A stretch of 33,471 bases of DNA from Streptomyces sp. sk2.1. GTDB lineage: Bacteria > Actinomycetota > Actinomycetes > Streptomycetales > Streptomycetaceae. The stretch is from assembly GCF_008120935.1 (NCBI RefSeq), contig NZ_RDBO01000012.1, forward strand, positions 12,061 through 45,531, read 5' to 3'. Each line of letters opens with the position of its first letter. Within the stretch, counting starts at the first letter, position 1. A model generated the notes under the pieces. The model saw only the letters and a program-made list of their open reading frames with translations, did not search any database and was not told where the DNA came from. Both the position numbers and the translations under genes were made by a program. Shown here piece after piece: positions 22,004 through 29,465 of this stretch.

Positions 22004-22226
22004 GCGGTTCGAGGAGGATGCGCCGGAGCTGGGCTCGTTCGCGGTGGACATCCGGGACGGCAGGGTGGGGCGGGTGATGGGGCGCGTCGGCCCGTACGTG
22101 CAGTTGCGGGCGTCGGGCGGCGGGCCCGAGTGGGACTGCCCACCGGAGTCGGTGCGCGCGGCGCCGTTGGGGGAAGTGCTGCGGGCCCGCGTGAGGGAGG
22201 TCAACAGGGAGGGGAGGTTGCCATGA
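21993..22226 (+). CDS. Small conserved protein, unknown function
   Basis: The 77-residue product overlaps the end of the previous gene by 11 bases and the start of the next by four, so translation is coupled. It reads MSGERFEEDAPELGSFAVDI, then RDGRVGRVMGRVGPYVQLRA, SGGGPEWDCPPESVRAAPLG and EVLRARVREVNREGRLP. The pattern of short beta strands around RVGRVMGRVGPYVQLR suggests a small SH3-like barrel. It belongs to the same small-gene set commonly found near XRE/DUF5753 regulators. No enzymatic motif is seen. Confidence 0.65.
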   Translation: MSGERFEEDAPELGSFAVDIRDGRVGRVMGRVGPYVQLRASGGGPEWDCPPESVRAAPLGEVLRARVREVNREGRLP

Positions 22227-22462
22227 CGGCGCTGGTCGAGAACACCCCGGCCGCTGAAGGCTGCTTGTGGGGCTACCTGTTGCAGACATGGCGTGAACTG
22301 GACGTGCCCGAGGGGTGGCGCGCGGAGATCGACGAAGGACGGATCGACGAGCCGAACGAGGACGGGACGTACAAGCGCTCCGACCCGGTGCCGTTCGGGA
22401 AGCCGCTCACGCTGCCGGAGCCGTTCGGCACGACGATCCCCACGGAGGAGTTCCCGGTCTGA
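22223..22462 (+). pseudogene. Uma2-family endonuclease with internal deletion
   Basis: The 79-residue frame starts at ATG 22223 with GGGGAGG upstream. Its first half (CLWGYLLQTWRELDVPEGWR, AEIDEG) matches the N-terminus of Streptomyces Uma2 proteins, and its second half (EDGTYKRSDPVPFGKPLTLP, EPFGTTIPTEEF) matches their extreme C-terminus. The central part of about 120 residues, with the acidic PD-(D/E)xK catalytic core, is missing, yet the frame is kept across the join at RIDEPNEDG. The reading is therefore an in-frame internal deletion. The product cannot be an active nuclease but may still be made. Confidence 0.65.
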
Positions 22463-22483
22463 AGGGGTGGGCGGGTGCGTGCG

Positions 22484-22525
22484 TGGATGAGGGGTGGTAC
22501 CCGGCCGGGTACCACCCCTCATCCA
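22484..22525. terminator. Perfect 42-bp palindrome, probable bidirectional terminator
   Basis: The arms 22484-22504 and 22505-22525 are exact reverse complements (21 bp each, centre CCGG|CCGG, no unpaired loop). It lies between the convergent stops of the Uma2 remnant (22462) and the EIIC gene (22549). Confidence 0.85.
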
Positions 22526-22548
22526 TGTGTGTGTCCGTGTGCCGGAGG

Positions 22549-23745
22549 TCAGACCCCGGCCGGTTCCTTCGTCGGGGTGTCGGGGTCGGTGGTCGGGGAC
22601 GCGGGGGTGCCGGTCGCCGTGACGGGGGAGGCGGCCGGTTCCCGGGAGACGTTGAACTCCGCCAGCAGGTCCTTGCCGAAGCCGAAGAAGTACGTGGCGA
22701 GGAACCCGGTGAGGTAGCCGACCAACAGGCCGCCCGCGTAGATCGCGATCGTGGTGCCGAGGCCGTGGTTGCCGTCGAGGAGGGGGAACAGGGCCCAGCC
22801 GGACGGGCCGATGGCGGTGGAGCCGACCTTGTCGCCGAGCTGGTTGAACAGCCCGATGAAGCCGCCGCCGAACGCCCCGCCCACGCACGCCGTGACGAAC
22901 GGGCGGCCGAGCGGAAGGCTGACGCCGTAGATCAGGGGCTCGCCCACGCCCAGCAGACCTGCGGGCAGGGCGGACTTGATGGTGCGGCGGATCGATTCGT
23001 TGCGGGGGAGGCGGAAGTAGACCGCGACCGCCGCGCCGACCTGGCCGGCGCCCGCCATGGCGAGGATCGGGAGCAGCACGGTGTAGCCCTGCTGCTCGAT
23101 CAGGGTGGTGTGGATCGGGATGAGCGCCTGGTGCAGGCCCAGCATCACCAGGGGCAGGAAGAGTCCGCCGAGCACGAAGCCCGCGCCCGCGCCGCCGTTG
23201 GAGAGCAGCCAGTCGGCGAACGTGCCGATGGCGGTGGAGATCTCGCCGGCCACGTACATCAGGCCGAAGATCGTCACCAGGCCGGAGACCAGGACCGTGA
23301 GCGTGGGGGTGACCAGGACGTCCAGCGCCTCGGGAACCCAGCGGCGGCACCACTTCTCCACGTACACCGCGAGCACCGCCGCGCCGAGCGCGCCGAGCAC
23401 GCCGCCCTGGCCGGGGGAGAGCTTCTGGCCGAACGCCTCGATGTTGGCGACGCCCGGGAACACGATGATCGCGGCGACCGCACCGCCCAGGATCGGTGTC
23501 CCGCCGAACTCCTTCGCCGTGTTGAAGCCGACGAACACGGCGATCAGCGCCATGAAGCCGGACGCCATCGCGGCCAGGGCGGGGGTGACGGAGGTCAGCC
23601 AACCCAGGTTCACCAGCAGGCCGTTGAGCCCGGCGATGATGCCGCAGCCGATGAGCGCCGGGATCAGCGGGACGAAGATGTTCGCGATCCTGCGCAGGAA
23701 CAGCTTGAACGGGGTGGCGTTCTTCGCCTTCCGCGCCGCCTTCAT
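22549..23745 (-). CDS. PTS sugar transporter EIIC subunit (glucose/sucrose/MurNAc superfamily)
   Basis: From ATG 23745-23743 the product has 398 residues with about ten membrane helices, starting FKLFLRRIANIFVPLIPALI. It belongs to the glucose-sucrose EIIC superfamily: IFVPLIPALIGCGIIAGLN near the start, GFNTAKEFGGTPILGG, and the sugar-contact motif LGVGEPLIYGVSLPLGRPF (usual form GxxEPxIxGV). The MurP/sucrose-like branch seems the best fit. No EIIA or EIIB domain is attached, so partners must be encoded elsewhere. This ATG lacks a ribosome site; the better one precedes ATG 23843, which reads in another frame until a run of seven G, so a 5' frameshift is likely. The Pro/Thr-rich tail (ASPTTDPDTPTKEPAGV) is cytosolic. 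Confidence 0.82.
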   Translation of the reverse strand: MKAARKAKNATPFKLFLRRIANIFVPLIPALIGCGIIAGLNGLLVNLGWLTSVTPALAAMASGFMALIAVFVGFNTAKEFGGTPILGGAVAAIIVFPGVANIEAFGQKLSPGQGGVLGALGAAVLAVYVEKWCRRWVPEALDVLVTPTLTVLVSGLVTIFGLMYVAGEISTAIGTFADWLLSNGGAGAGFVLGGLFLPLVMLGLHQALIPIHTTLIEQQGYTVLLPILAMAGAGQVGAAVAVYFRLPRNESIRRTIKSALPAGLLGVGEPLIYGVSLPLGRPFVTACVGGAFGGGFIGLFNQLGDKVGSTAIGPSGWALFPLLDGNHGLGTTIAIYAGGLLVGYLTGFLATYFFGFGKDLLAEFNVSREPAASPVTATGTPASPTTDPDTPTKEPAGV

Positions 23746-23843
23746 CGCGGCGCCCTGGGCGGCCAGTTCCTCCGCCGACGCGGAGGGAGAGGAGGGGGAG
23801 GAGGGGGGGTGGACGCCCGCCCGTACGGGGCGGGCTCGGGCAT
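23742..23843 (-). other. Out-of-frame 5' segment of the EIIC gene (likely frameshift)
   Basis: ATG 23843-23841 follows a good GGGAG site and reads MPEPAPYGRASTPPPPPPLP for 33 codons, ending in a TGA that overlaps the EIIC ATG. In the EIIC frame the same DNA reads SSPSSPSASAEELAAQGAAM directly before KAARKAKNATPF, which looks like a genuine N-terminus. Adding one base in the G7 run at 23803-23809 would join the two. Confidence 0.55.
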
Positions 23844-24206
23844 GAGGCGTCTCCCGTGGGCGGGTGCGGCGGATGTCGGTGGGCGTCGGTGGCGGACGGC
23901 GGTGGTGGATGTCGGTGGCGGACGTCCGGTTTTCGATGCTGCCAGAGGGCCGGGCCGTGTTCCGGCCCGGCGGCCCCGGAGCGGTGCGCCGCAGGTGGTG
24001 CGGCGGTGTCCCGGCGCCGACCGGTTCCTGAATTGCCGCTGGCCAAAGGGGTGTTGTCCGGTTTCCGGTCGATTGTGGGACGTATTCCGGCGGCTGCCGC
24101 GAAACGGCCCTGACGGCCGACGGGCCTGGGCATCATGTCCGCAACAGGGCCTCGTGCCGACTCGGGGGCACCGTGACCGTCCGGACGGGCGGTGGAGGGA
24201 GGGGCG
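23844..24206. other. Divergent intergenic region with 13-bp direct repeats
   Basis: This 363-base gap separates EIIC and the CHAT gene and must hold both promoters. GTCGGTGGCGGAC occurs at 23885-23897 and 23911-23923 within a GGTGG-rich stretch close to the EIIC start, where it could bind a regulator. I see no gene in it. Confidence 0.5.
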
Positions 24207-27200
24207 TTGAACGACATCGACGAAACCGGCGACAGCCGCGACGCCGATCTGCGGGAGCGGGTGGCCGACGCGGTCCGGCGGTCGGAGGGGGCGCGGTCGT
24301 TGCCCGCCGGGTACGCCGAACCGACCGGCCCGCAGGGGGCGGAACGTGACGCGCTGATGTCCGAACTCGGTTCCCTGATCGTGGAGTTCGAACGGGACCT
24401 GCCGGACGATCCGCTGAGGCAGGAGGCGACGGCCCGGCTCGGGGCGCTGACCGGTTCGCGGTGGGCGGCCGACGGGGAGGAGGCCGACCGGCACGAGGCG
24501 ATTCGCCTGCTCCGCGCGGCCCGTGCGTCCGGCCTCCTCGCGCCGGACGACCGGCTGGGGGCCGCGCGCGAACTCACCGTCCTGCTGCTGGGGCCCGCGG
24601 TGCGCACCCCTCCGGGCCACTTCGACAGTACGATCGGCCTCGACGGGTTCTCGCTGCTGATGCAGGTGGGCAAGCCCGCCGCCCTCGGCGGCGCCGGCGT
24701 CATCGAGGCCCTTCCCGAGATCCGGCAACTGGCGGAGGAGATCGGCGAGCAGGGTGGGGGGATTCCGCCCGGCGCGCTCCAGGGCCTCTCGATGATGAGC
24801 GAGTACGCCGCGGCGCTGAACGGGGGCGACGTCCAGGGCCTGATGGCCATGTGCGAGAGCATGCTCTCCGGCGACCTCGGCCCGCTGATGCCCTCCGGCC
24901 CGCTGGGCTCCGTCGTGCAGACACTGCTGCCCCTGGTGAAACTCCAGGCGCAGAGGCCGGCCGGGGAACCGGCTGAGGAACGGGACGGGGAACCGGCCGC
25001 GACGGACGCGACACCGGCCGATGGGGGCGAGGGGCCGGGCGCGCCGGACACCGCGCCGGCCGTGTCCGGCGGTCCGTCGCCGGCCCTGCCGGAACTGGCC
25101 TCGGCCGTGCCCGCCCTGCCGGAACTGGCCTCGGCCGTCTCCGCCCTGGCGGCACCGGACGAGGACGGCAACCTGCGCGACACCGTGGCCCTGCTCGCCG
25201 AGATGAACCGGCCGGGCGTGCTCGCACCGGCCGAACTCGCCGAGCTGCTGACCAGGATGGGCGACTCCGGGCAGGGGGCGAGCCCCGGTGACCAGTTCCT
25301 GTCCGCATTCGGCGCGATGGGGCTCGGAATGCGCACCGGTCGCCCGGAGGAGTTCCAGAAGGCGCTGCGGCTGATCCGCGAGGCCGCGACGGCCGCGGGC
25401 CCGGACGACGACAAGATGGCCTGGATGGTGCGGGGCGTGCTGCCCGGTGTCCTGGTCGGCGCCATGACGGTCGGCGGGAGCCTCCAGGACCTGGCGGAGG
25501 CGCAGGCACTGCTGGAGGAGCTCCTGGTCCCCGGCGAGGGGCTATGGGCCGACGCTCCGCCCGAACTTCCGGGTCTGGCAGAGACATTGATGATCAATCA
25601 GTGTCTTCGGGTCCACATGAGGGCGGTCGGGGCCGAGGACGCGGAGACGCTCGAAGCCCTGGTGGGAGACCTGCTCGACGTCCTGGACACCTGCGACGAC
25701 AGCGAGTGGTCGTTCCTCCCGCTCTACGAGCTGGGCGTGGTTCACCTCTCCCTCGCCTCGCTCACCGGCAGCGTCGACTCGCTGCGCAGCGCGGTGCACT
25801 ACCAGGAACAGGCGCTGACGCGCCCGGGCGTACCGCTGCTGGCGCAGCCGATGCTCGACATGAGCTGGGCGCCGTTGCTGACCCTCAGCTCCTTCCTCGA
25901 ACCCTCCGTCGAACGCATCCGGGAAGGCATCCGGCGCACCCGGGCGACCCTGGAGGGCGTGCCCGTCATGGCCGATCAGGGGGCGCGGGCACGGAGCGCG
26001 ATCGGGCTGGCCCTCGACGCGGTGTACGGCATGACCGGCGACCCGGCCGTCCTGGACGAGATGATCACCGAGCTGGAGTGCACCGGGGAGGAACTGGAGG
26101 AGGCGAGCGGGGGGTCGGCCGCCGCCGTGGGCTGGCAGCTGGCCGACGCGTACGGGCGGCGGGCCGGGCACGTGGGGAACGACCTGGTCAGGGCGGTCGA
26201 GTGCGCCCGGCGGTCGCTGCGCACCATCGCCGACGACGTACTGCTCCAGCAGGGCGTCCAGCACGGCCTCCAGGTCGCCAGGACCGGCGCCAGCCGTGCG
26301 CTGACCGCCGCCGGGTGGGCGGTGCGCGCAGGGCGGCCCGCGGACGCGGTGGCCTGCCTGGAGGAGGGCCGGGCCCTGGTCCTCGGCGCGGCCGCGGCCT
26401 CCGCCACGGTCGCCGACCGGCTGGCGGAGCGCGGCGAGCACGAACTGGCCGACCAGTGGCGCCGGGAGGCCGCCCGGGGAAGCGCCGGTCCCGGTGCGGG
26501 AGGCAGCCGGTCGGAGCTGGCCGAGGTCGTGCTCGGCGAGGCGTTCGGCACCCCGGAACTGCCGAGCGCCCTGCGCCGCCGGGCCCTGGAACTGCTGCGC
26601 CCCGCCGGCGGGGAGGACGCCCCCGGGCGGATTCCCGACGCGTCCGAGCTGGTCGCCGCCGCGGGGCGGGCGGGGATCGACGCGCTGGTGTACCTGCTGC
26701 CGGGACAGGGGGACGCGGACGGCTCCGCCGTACTCCTGGCACCGGGGCGCGAGCCGTGGACACTGCCGCTGCCCGGTCTGTCGGCCGGGGGCCGGCTCCC
26801 GCTCGACGGCTATCTGGACGCCGCCGCCCGGCACGCCACCGCCCGGCGGGGGCAGCAGCGCTGGGAGGTCGCGCTGGACGAACTGTGCGCCTGGGCGGGC
26901 GAGGCCGTGATGGGGCCCGTCCTGGACGAACTCGGGCTGTGGGAAAGGGCACTCGCGGAGTCCGGCCTGGCGGGCGGGACCCCGACGGCCGGGGCCCCGC
27001 CGGAGCCGGTCAGGCTGACCCTGATCGCCTGCGGGAACCTCGGTGTGGTGCCCTGGCAGGCCGCCCTGCTCACGGTGCCCCCGTCACCGGGGTCGGTATC
27101 GGCACCGGAATCGGCACAGGAAACGGTGCCGGACGGTCGGCCCGCCACGGTCCGGGCGTGCGAGGTGGCCGTCCTCTCGTACGCCGCGTCCGGCCGGGAG

Positions 27201-28088
27201 TTCGCCCGGTCGTCCGGCCGGGACCGGCTGCCGACCGCCCTGGGGCAGGCGCTGGTGTGCGTACCGGGCTGGGACCTGGACGGGGCCGAGGACGAGGTGC
27301 TGGCCCTGGCCGACACCTACTACCCGGACGCAGCCCTGTACGGAAGCCTGATGACCCGCGAACCGGTACCGGCACCGCCCGAGGGAACCCCCGACGAGGT
27401 GCTGGCGCTGCTGGGGGCGGGCCCCGGCCGGGACGGCGCCGGGCGCGTCGCCCTCGTCCACCTGGCCTGCCACGGGATGGCGGGGCCCGACCCCACGGCC
27501 TCCGCGCTGGAGCTCGGCTGGCCGGAGGACGCCGAACCGGAGGCGGGCCGGCTCACGGTCACCGCGTTGCTGGACACGCCGTTCGACCGCGCGGAGGGCG
27601 CCGGCGGACCGCTGGTCGTGCTCAGCGCCTGCGAGACGGACCTCAGCGCCCGCGACCACGACGAGGCGCTGACGCTGACCACGGCCCTGGCGCACCGGCT
27701 GGCCGCCGATGTGGTGGGCTCCCGCTGGACCGTCCCGGACGTGGCCTCCTCGGTCCTGATGACCGTCTTCCACGACCGGCTCGACGCCGGACTGGCACCG
27801 CCGGACGCGTTGCGGGCCGCCCAGCGCTGGATGCTGGCGCCGCCCGGCCGCCGGGCCGCCGTACGCGGGCTGACGCCCGAACTCGGCCGTGCCGCCGCCG
27901 AACTGGACCTGTCGGTGCCGTTCGCCTGGGCCGCCTTCATCCACCAGGGCAATCCCGGACCGTCCCGCCGGTCCGGCGCCCCCGGCGGAAGGACACCCGC
28001 TCCCGTCGCGCCCGTTCCCGTCGCGCCCGTTCCCGTCGCGCCCGTTCCCGTCGCGCCCGTTCCAGCGGAAGGAGAAACCCGGAAATGA
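24207..28088 (+). CDS. CHAT-domain (caspase-like) protease protein, 1293 aa
   Basis: The start is TTG 24207, because GGAGGGAGGGG lies just upstream and would fall inside the gene with the GTG at 24192. Residues 1-250 are helical. Residues 250-320 are a Pro/Ala-rich linker with a repeated PALPELASAV. Residues 320-800 are helical and TPR-like (VHLSLASLTGSVDSLRSAVH, YQEQALTRPG and others). The CHAT protease domain occupies about 850-1265. Its catalytic dyad is His1089 (LVHLACHGMAG) and Cys1142 (LVVLSACETDLS), followed by VVGSRWTVPDVASSVLMTVF. CHAT domains are cysteine proteases related to caspases and separase, usually activated through attached sensor repeats. The tail has a PVAPV repeat. Its stop overlaps the next ATG (ATGA), so it is made together with the downstream antitoxin and toxin candidates. 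Confidence 0.9.
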   Translation: MNDIDETGDSRDADLRERVADAVRRSEGARSLPAGYAEPTGPQGAERDALMSELGSLIVEFERDLPDDPLRQEATARLGALTGSRWAADGEEADRHEAIRLLRAARASGLLAPDDRLGAARELTVLLLGPAVRTPPGHFDSTIGLDGFSLLMQVGKPAALGGAGVIEALPEIRQLAEEIGEQGGGIPPGALQGLSMMSEYAAALNGGDVQGLMAMCESMLSGDLGPLMPSGPLGSVVQTLLPLVKLQAQRPAGEPAEERDGEPAATDATPADGGEGPGAPDTAPAVSGGPSPALPELASAVPALPELASAVSALAAPDEDGNLRDTVALLAEMNRPGVLAPAELAELLTRMGDSGQGASPGDQFLSAFGAMGLGMRTGRPEEFQKALRLIREAATAAGPDDDKMAWMVRGVLPGVLVGAMTVGGSLQDLAEAQALLEELLVPGEGLWADAPPELPGLAETLMINQCLRVHMRAVGAEDAETLEALVGDLLDVLDTCDDSEWSFLPLYELGVVHLSLASLTGSVDSLRSAVHYQEQALTRPGVPLLAQPMLDMSWAPLLTLSSFLEPSVERIREGIRRTRATLEGVPVMADQGARARSAIGLALDAVYGMTGDPAVLDEMITELECTGEELEEASGGSAAAVGWQLADAYGRRAGHVGNDLVRAVECARRSLRTIADDVLLQQGVQHGLQVARTGASRALTAAGWAVRAGRPADAVACLEEGRALVLGAAAASATVADRLAERGEHELADQWRREAARGSAGPGAGGSRSELAEVVLGEAFGTPELPSALRRRALELLRPAGGEDAPGRIPDASELVAAAGRAGIDALVYLLPGQGDADGSAVLLAPGREPWTLPLPGLSAGGRLPLDGYLDAAARHATARRGQQRWEVALDELCAWAGEAVMGPVLDELGLWERALAESGLAGGTPTAGAPPEPVRLTLIACGNLGVVPWQAALLTVPPSPGSVSAPESAQETVPDGRPATVRACEVAVLSYAASGREFARSSGRDRLPTALGQALVCVPGWDLDGAEDEVLALADTYYPDAALYGSLMTREPVPAPPEGTPDEVLALLGAGPGRDGAGRVALVHLACHGMAGPDPTASALELGWPEDAEPEAGRLTVTALLDTPFDRAEGAGGPLVVLSACETDLSARDHDEALTLTTALAHRLAADVVGSRWTVPDVASSVLMTVFHDRLDAGLAPPDALRAAQRWMLAPPGRRAAVRGLTPELGRAAAELDLSVPFAWAAFIHQGNPGPSRRSGAPGGRTPAPVAPVPVAPVPVAPVPVAPVPAEGETRK
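25083..25142 (+). repeat. 30-nt tandem duplication in the CHAT gene linker
   Basis: Two nearly identical 30-base units, 25083-25112 and 25113-25142, differ only in their last codons. They encode ALPELASAVP and ALPELASAVS, and lie in a low-complexity linker between the helical regions. Confidence 0.85.
28001..28060 (+). repeat. Four 15-nt tandem units at the 3' end of the CHAT gene
   Basis: TCCCGTCGCGCCCGT is repeated exactly four times (28001-28060). In frame each unit adds five residues, giving PVAPV repeats just before the stop. Copy-number change would lengthen or shorten the tail without breaking the frame. Confidence 0.92.
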
Positions 28089-28747
28089 CCCCGGACGCGT
28101 TCCTCGCCCTGCTCCACACCCACTGGCCGATGACCCTCGCCGCCCTCGACGGGGACCGGCGCGCACGGCTGCGCGACGGTCTGCGCGACCTCGCGGGGGC
28201 CGGTGACCGCAAGTCCGTCGAACGGGCCCTGCGCACCCTGCGGGCGCAACTGCGGGCCCTGCCCTCCGACCACCCGGTGGCCCGGGAGCTGAGCGGCACG
28301 GTCCGCTACGCGCCCGCCCCGGCCGCCCCGACCGTCGACCGGGCCCTGCTCGGCGAACTCCTCGACGTGTTCGCCGACCCCCCGCCCGATCCCGGGGAAC
28401 TGCTCCGGGCCGCCCATGAACGGCTGTGGCGGACCCCGGCCCTGGACCCGGCGGAACTCGCCCCGGCGGCCGCGGACGACCCCGCGTCCGCCGGTCTCAT
28501 CAGGCTGAGCCACCCCGGGGCCGGGGACCGTTACCCCCGCTTCCAGTTCGTCCCCGGCACGACCGAGACCCGGCCGGTGGTGCGCCGCGTCAACCACATC
28601 CTGATGGCCGACAAGGACCCCTGGGGCGCCGCGGACTGGTGGCTCGGCGGCAACGGCCGGCTGGCGGGCGTCCCGGCCGAACTCATCGGCACCGTCCCCG
28701 ACGAGGACCTCGCGCGGGCCGCCCTCGAACTGGTGGGGGGTTGCTGA
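28085..28747 (+). CDS. Probable antitoxin with MbcA/Xre/ParS-type toxin-binding C-terminus
   Basis: The ATG overlaps the CHAT stop by four bases. The 220-residue product has a helical N-terminal part (ALDGDRRARLRDGLRDLAGA, RKSVERALRTLRAQLRALPS) and a Pro-rich hinge. A C-terminal domain follows from about residue 140: RYPRFQFVPGTTETRPVVRR, VNHILMADKDPWGAADWWLG, then NGRLAGVPAELIGTVPDEDL. The pattern FQF, V--VN-IL--DPWG-A-WWL--N--L-G-P-ELIG is what I associate with the toxin-binding domain of antitoxins paired with RES toxins. No clear HTH is present, unlike standalone Xre antitoxins, so it may not bind DNA itself. The gene order antitoxin then RES toxin, with a one-base overlap, fits this reading. 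The function is inferred. Confidence 0.65.
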   Translation: MTPDAFLALLHTHWPMTLAALDGDRRARLRDGLRDLAGAGDRKSVERALRTLRAQLRALPSDHPVARELSGTVRYAPAPAAPTVDRALLGELLDVFADPPPDPGELLRAAHERLWRTPALDPAELAPAAADDPASAGLIRLSHPGAGDRYPRFQFVPGTTETRPVVRRVNHILMADKDPWGAADWWLGGNGRLAGVPAELIGTVPDEDLARAALELVGGC

Positions 28748-29406
28748 TGGACCGGGTACCGCCCACCGGCGTCACCATGCGGCCCCTGCTGCGCGTCCTG
28801 CCCGAGGGGACCGAGCTCTGGCGCTGCCACGAGCACGAATTCGGCCCCGGGTCGTTCAACCCCAACACCGCCCACCCGTACTTCGGCGGCAACCGTTTCG
28901 ACGCCACGGAACAGGACCCCTACCCCTTCCTCTACGCCGCGCTCGACCCGGTCACCGCCCTCTGCGAAGTCCTGCTGCGCTCGGTCGACTTCGCGGACCG
29001 CACGGCGGTGCGGCTGGTCCCGTGGGCGCAGGCGTCCCGGTACACGCTCTCGGTGCTGCGCACCACCCGTGAGCTGTCGCTCGTCGAGCTGACGACGGCC
29101 GAGGGCCTGGCCGCCGTCTGGCAGGACTCCTGGCTGGTCGACGCCGAGGCCGCCGACTACCCGAAGACCCGTTACTGGGTGCGGCTGATGCGCGAGCACG
29201 CCGCCGGGGTGCACGGGCTGGTCTGGGAGTCGAAGCGGTGCCGGCCCAGGGGCGCGCTGCAGCTCTTCGGCGACCGCTGCGGGCAGGACCCGCTGGCCGC
29301 CGATCCGGGGCGCGGGCTGCGGCTCGACTCCCCCGAGGGCGTGGCCGAGGCGAACCGGCTGCTCAACCCGCTCCGGGCCGTCGTCTCGTCGCCGTGGCCG
29401 CCCTGA
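28747..29406 (+). CDS. RES-domain protein, probable NAD+-degrading toxin
   Basis: The ATG shares its A with the previous stop (TGATG). The 219-residue product carries the three conserved residues that name the family: Arg26 (LWRCHEHEF), Glu74 (ALCEVLLRS) and Ser162 (VWESKRCRPRGA). Other RES features are GGNRFDATEQDPYPFLYAALDP-like sequence (FGGNRFDA, then PFLYAALDPVTALCEV) and the closing GALQLFGDRC. RES toxins such as M. tuberculosis MbcT consume NAD+ (by phosphorolysis or hydrolysis) in the cytosol and stop growth until bound by their antitoxin. All three residues are intact, so activity is plausible. It is the last gene of the CHAT operon and ends at the shared terminator 29432-29465. Confidence 0.85.
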   Translation: MDRVPPTGVTMRPLLRVLPEGTELWRCHEHEFGPGSFNPNTAHPYFGGNRFDATEQDPYPFLYAALDPVTALCEVLLRSVDFADRTAVRLVPWAQASRYTLSVLRTTRELSLVELTTAEGLAAVWQDSWLVDAEAADYPKTRYWVRLMREHAAGVHGLVWESKRCRPRGALQLFGDRCGQDPLAADPGRGLRLDSPEGVAEANRLLNPLRAVVSSPWPP

Positions 29407-29431
29407 CGTCCTGTTGCCCCTGATGTCCTGA

Positions 29432-29465
29432 GACCCCGTTCCGGCACCGTGCCCGGTCCGGGGTC
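29432..29465. terminator. Terminator shared by the two convergent conflict-type operons
   Basis: GACCCCG at 29432-29438 pairs with CGGGGTC at 29459-29465, and an inner CCGG/CCGG can pair. It lies between the RES stop (29406) and the FHA stop (29464-29466), whose first two bases it includes. Confidence 0.65.

Noticed and set aside
21695..25597. A 1300-codon open frame on the - strand
   Set aside because: It runs antisense through the small genes and the CHAT gene and out of frame through EIIC. The translation is low-complexity Arg/Pro/Ser sequence typical of GC-rich shadow frames.
25544..28747. A 1067-codon + strand frame overlapping the CHAT gene
   Set aside because: It is the +1 shadow of the CHAT frame until it enters the antitoxin gene; only its final 220 codons (from 28085) are real.
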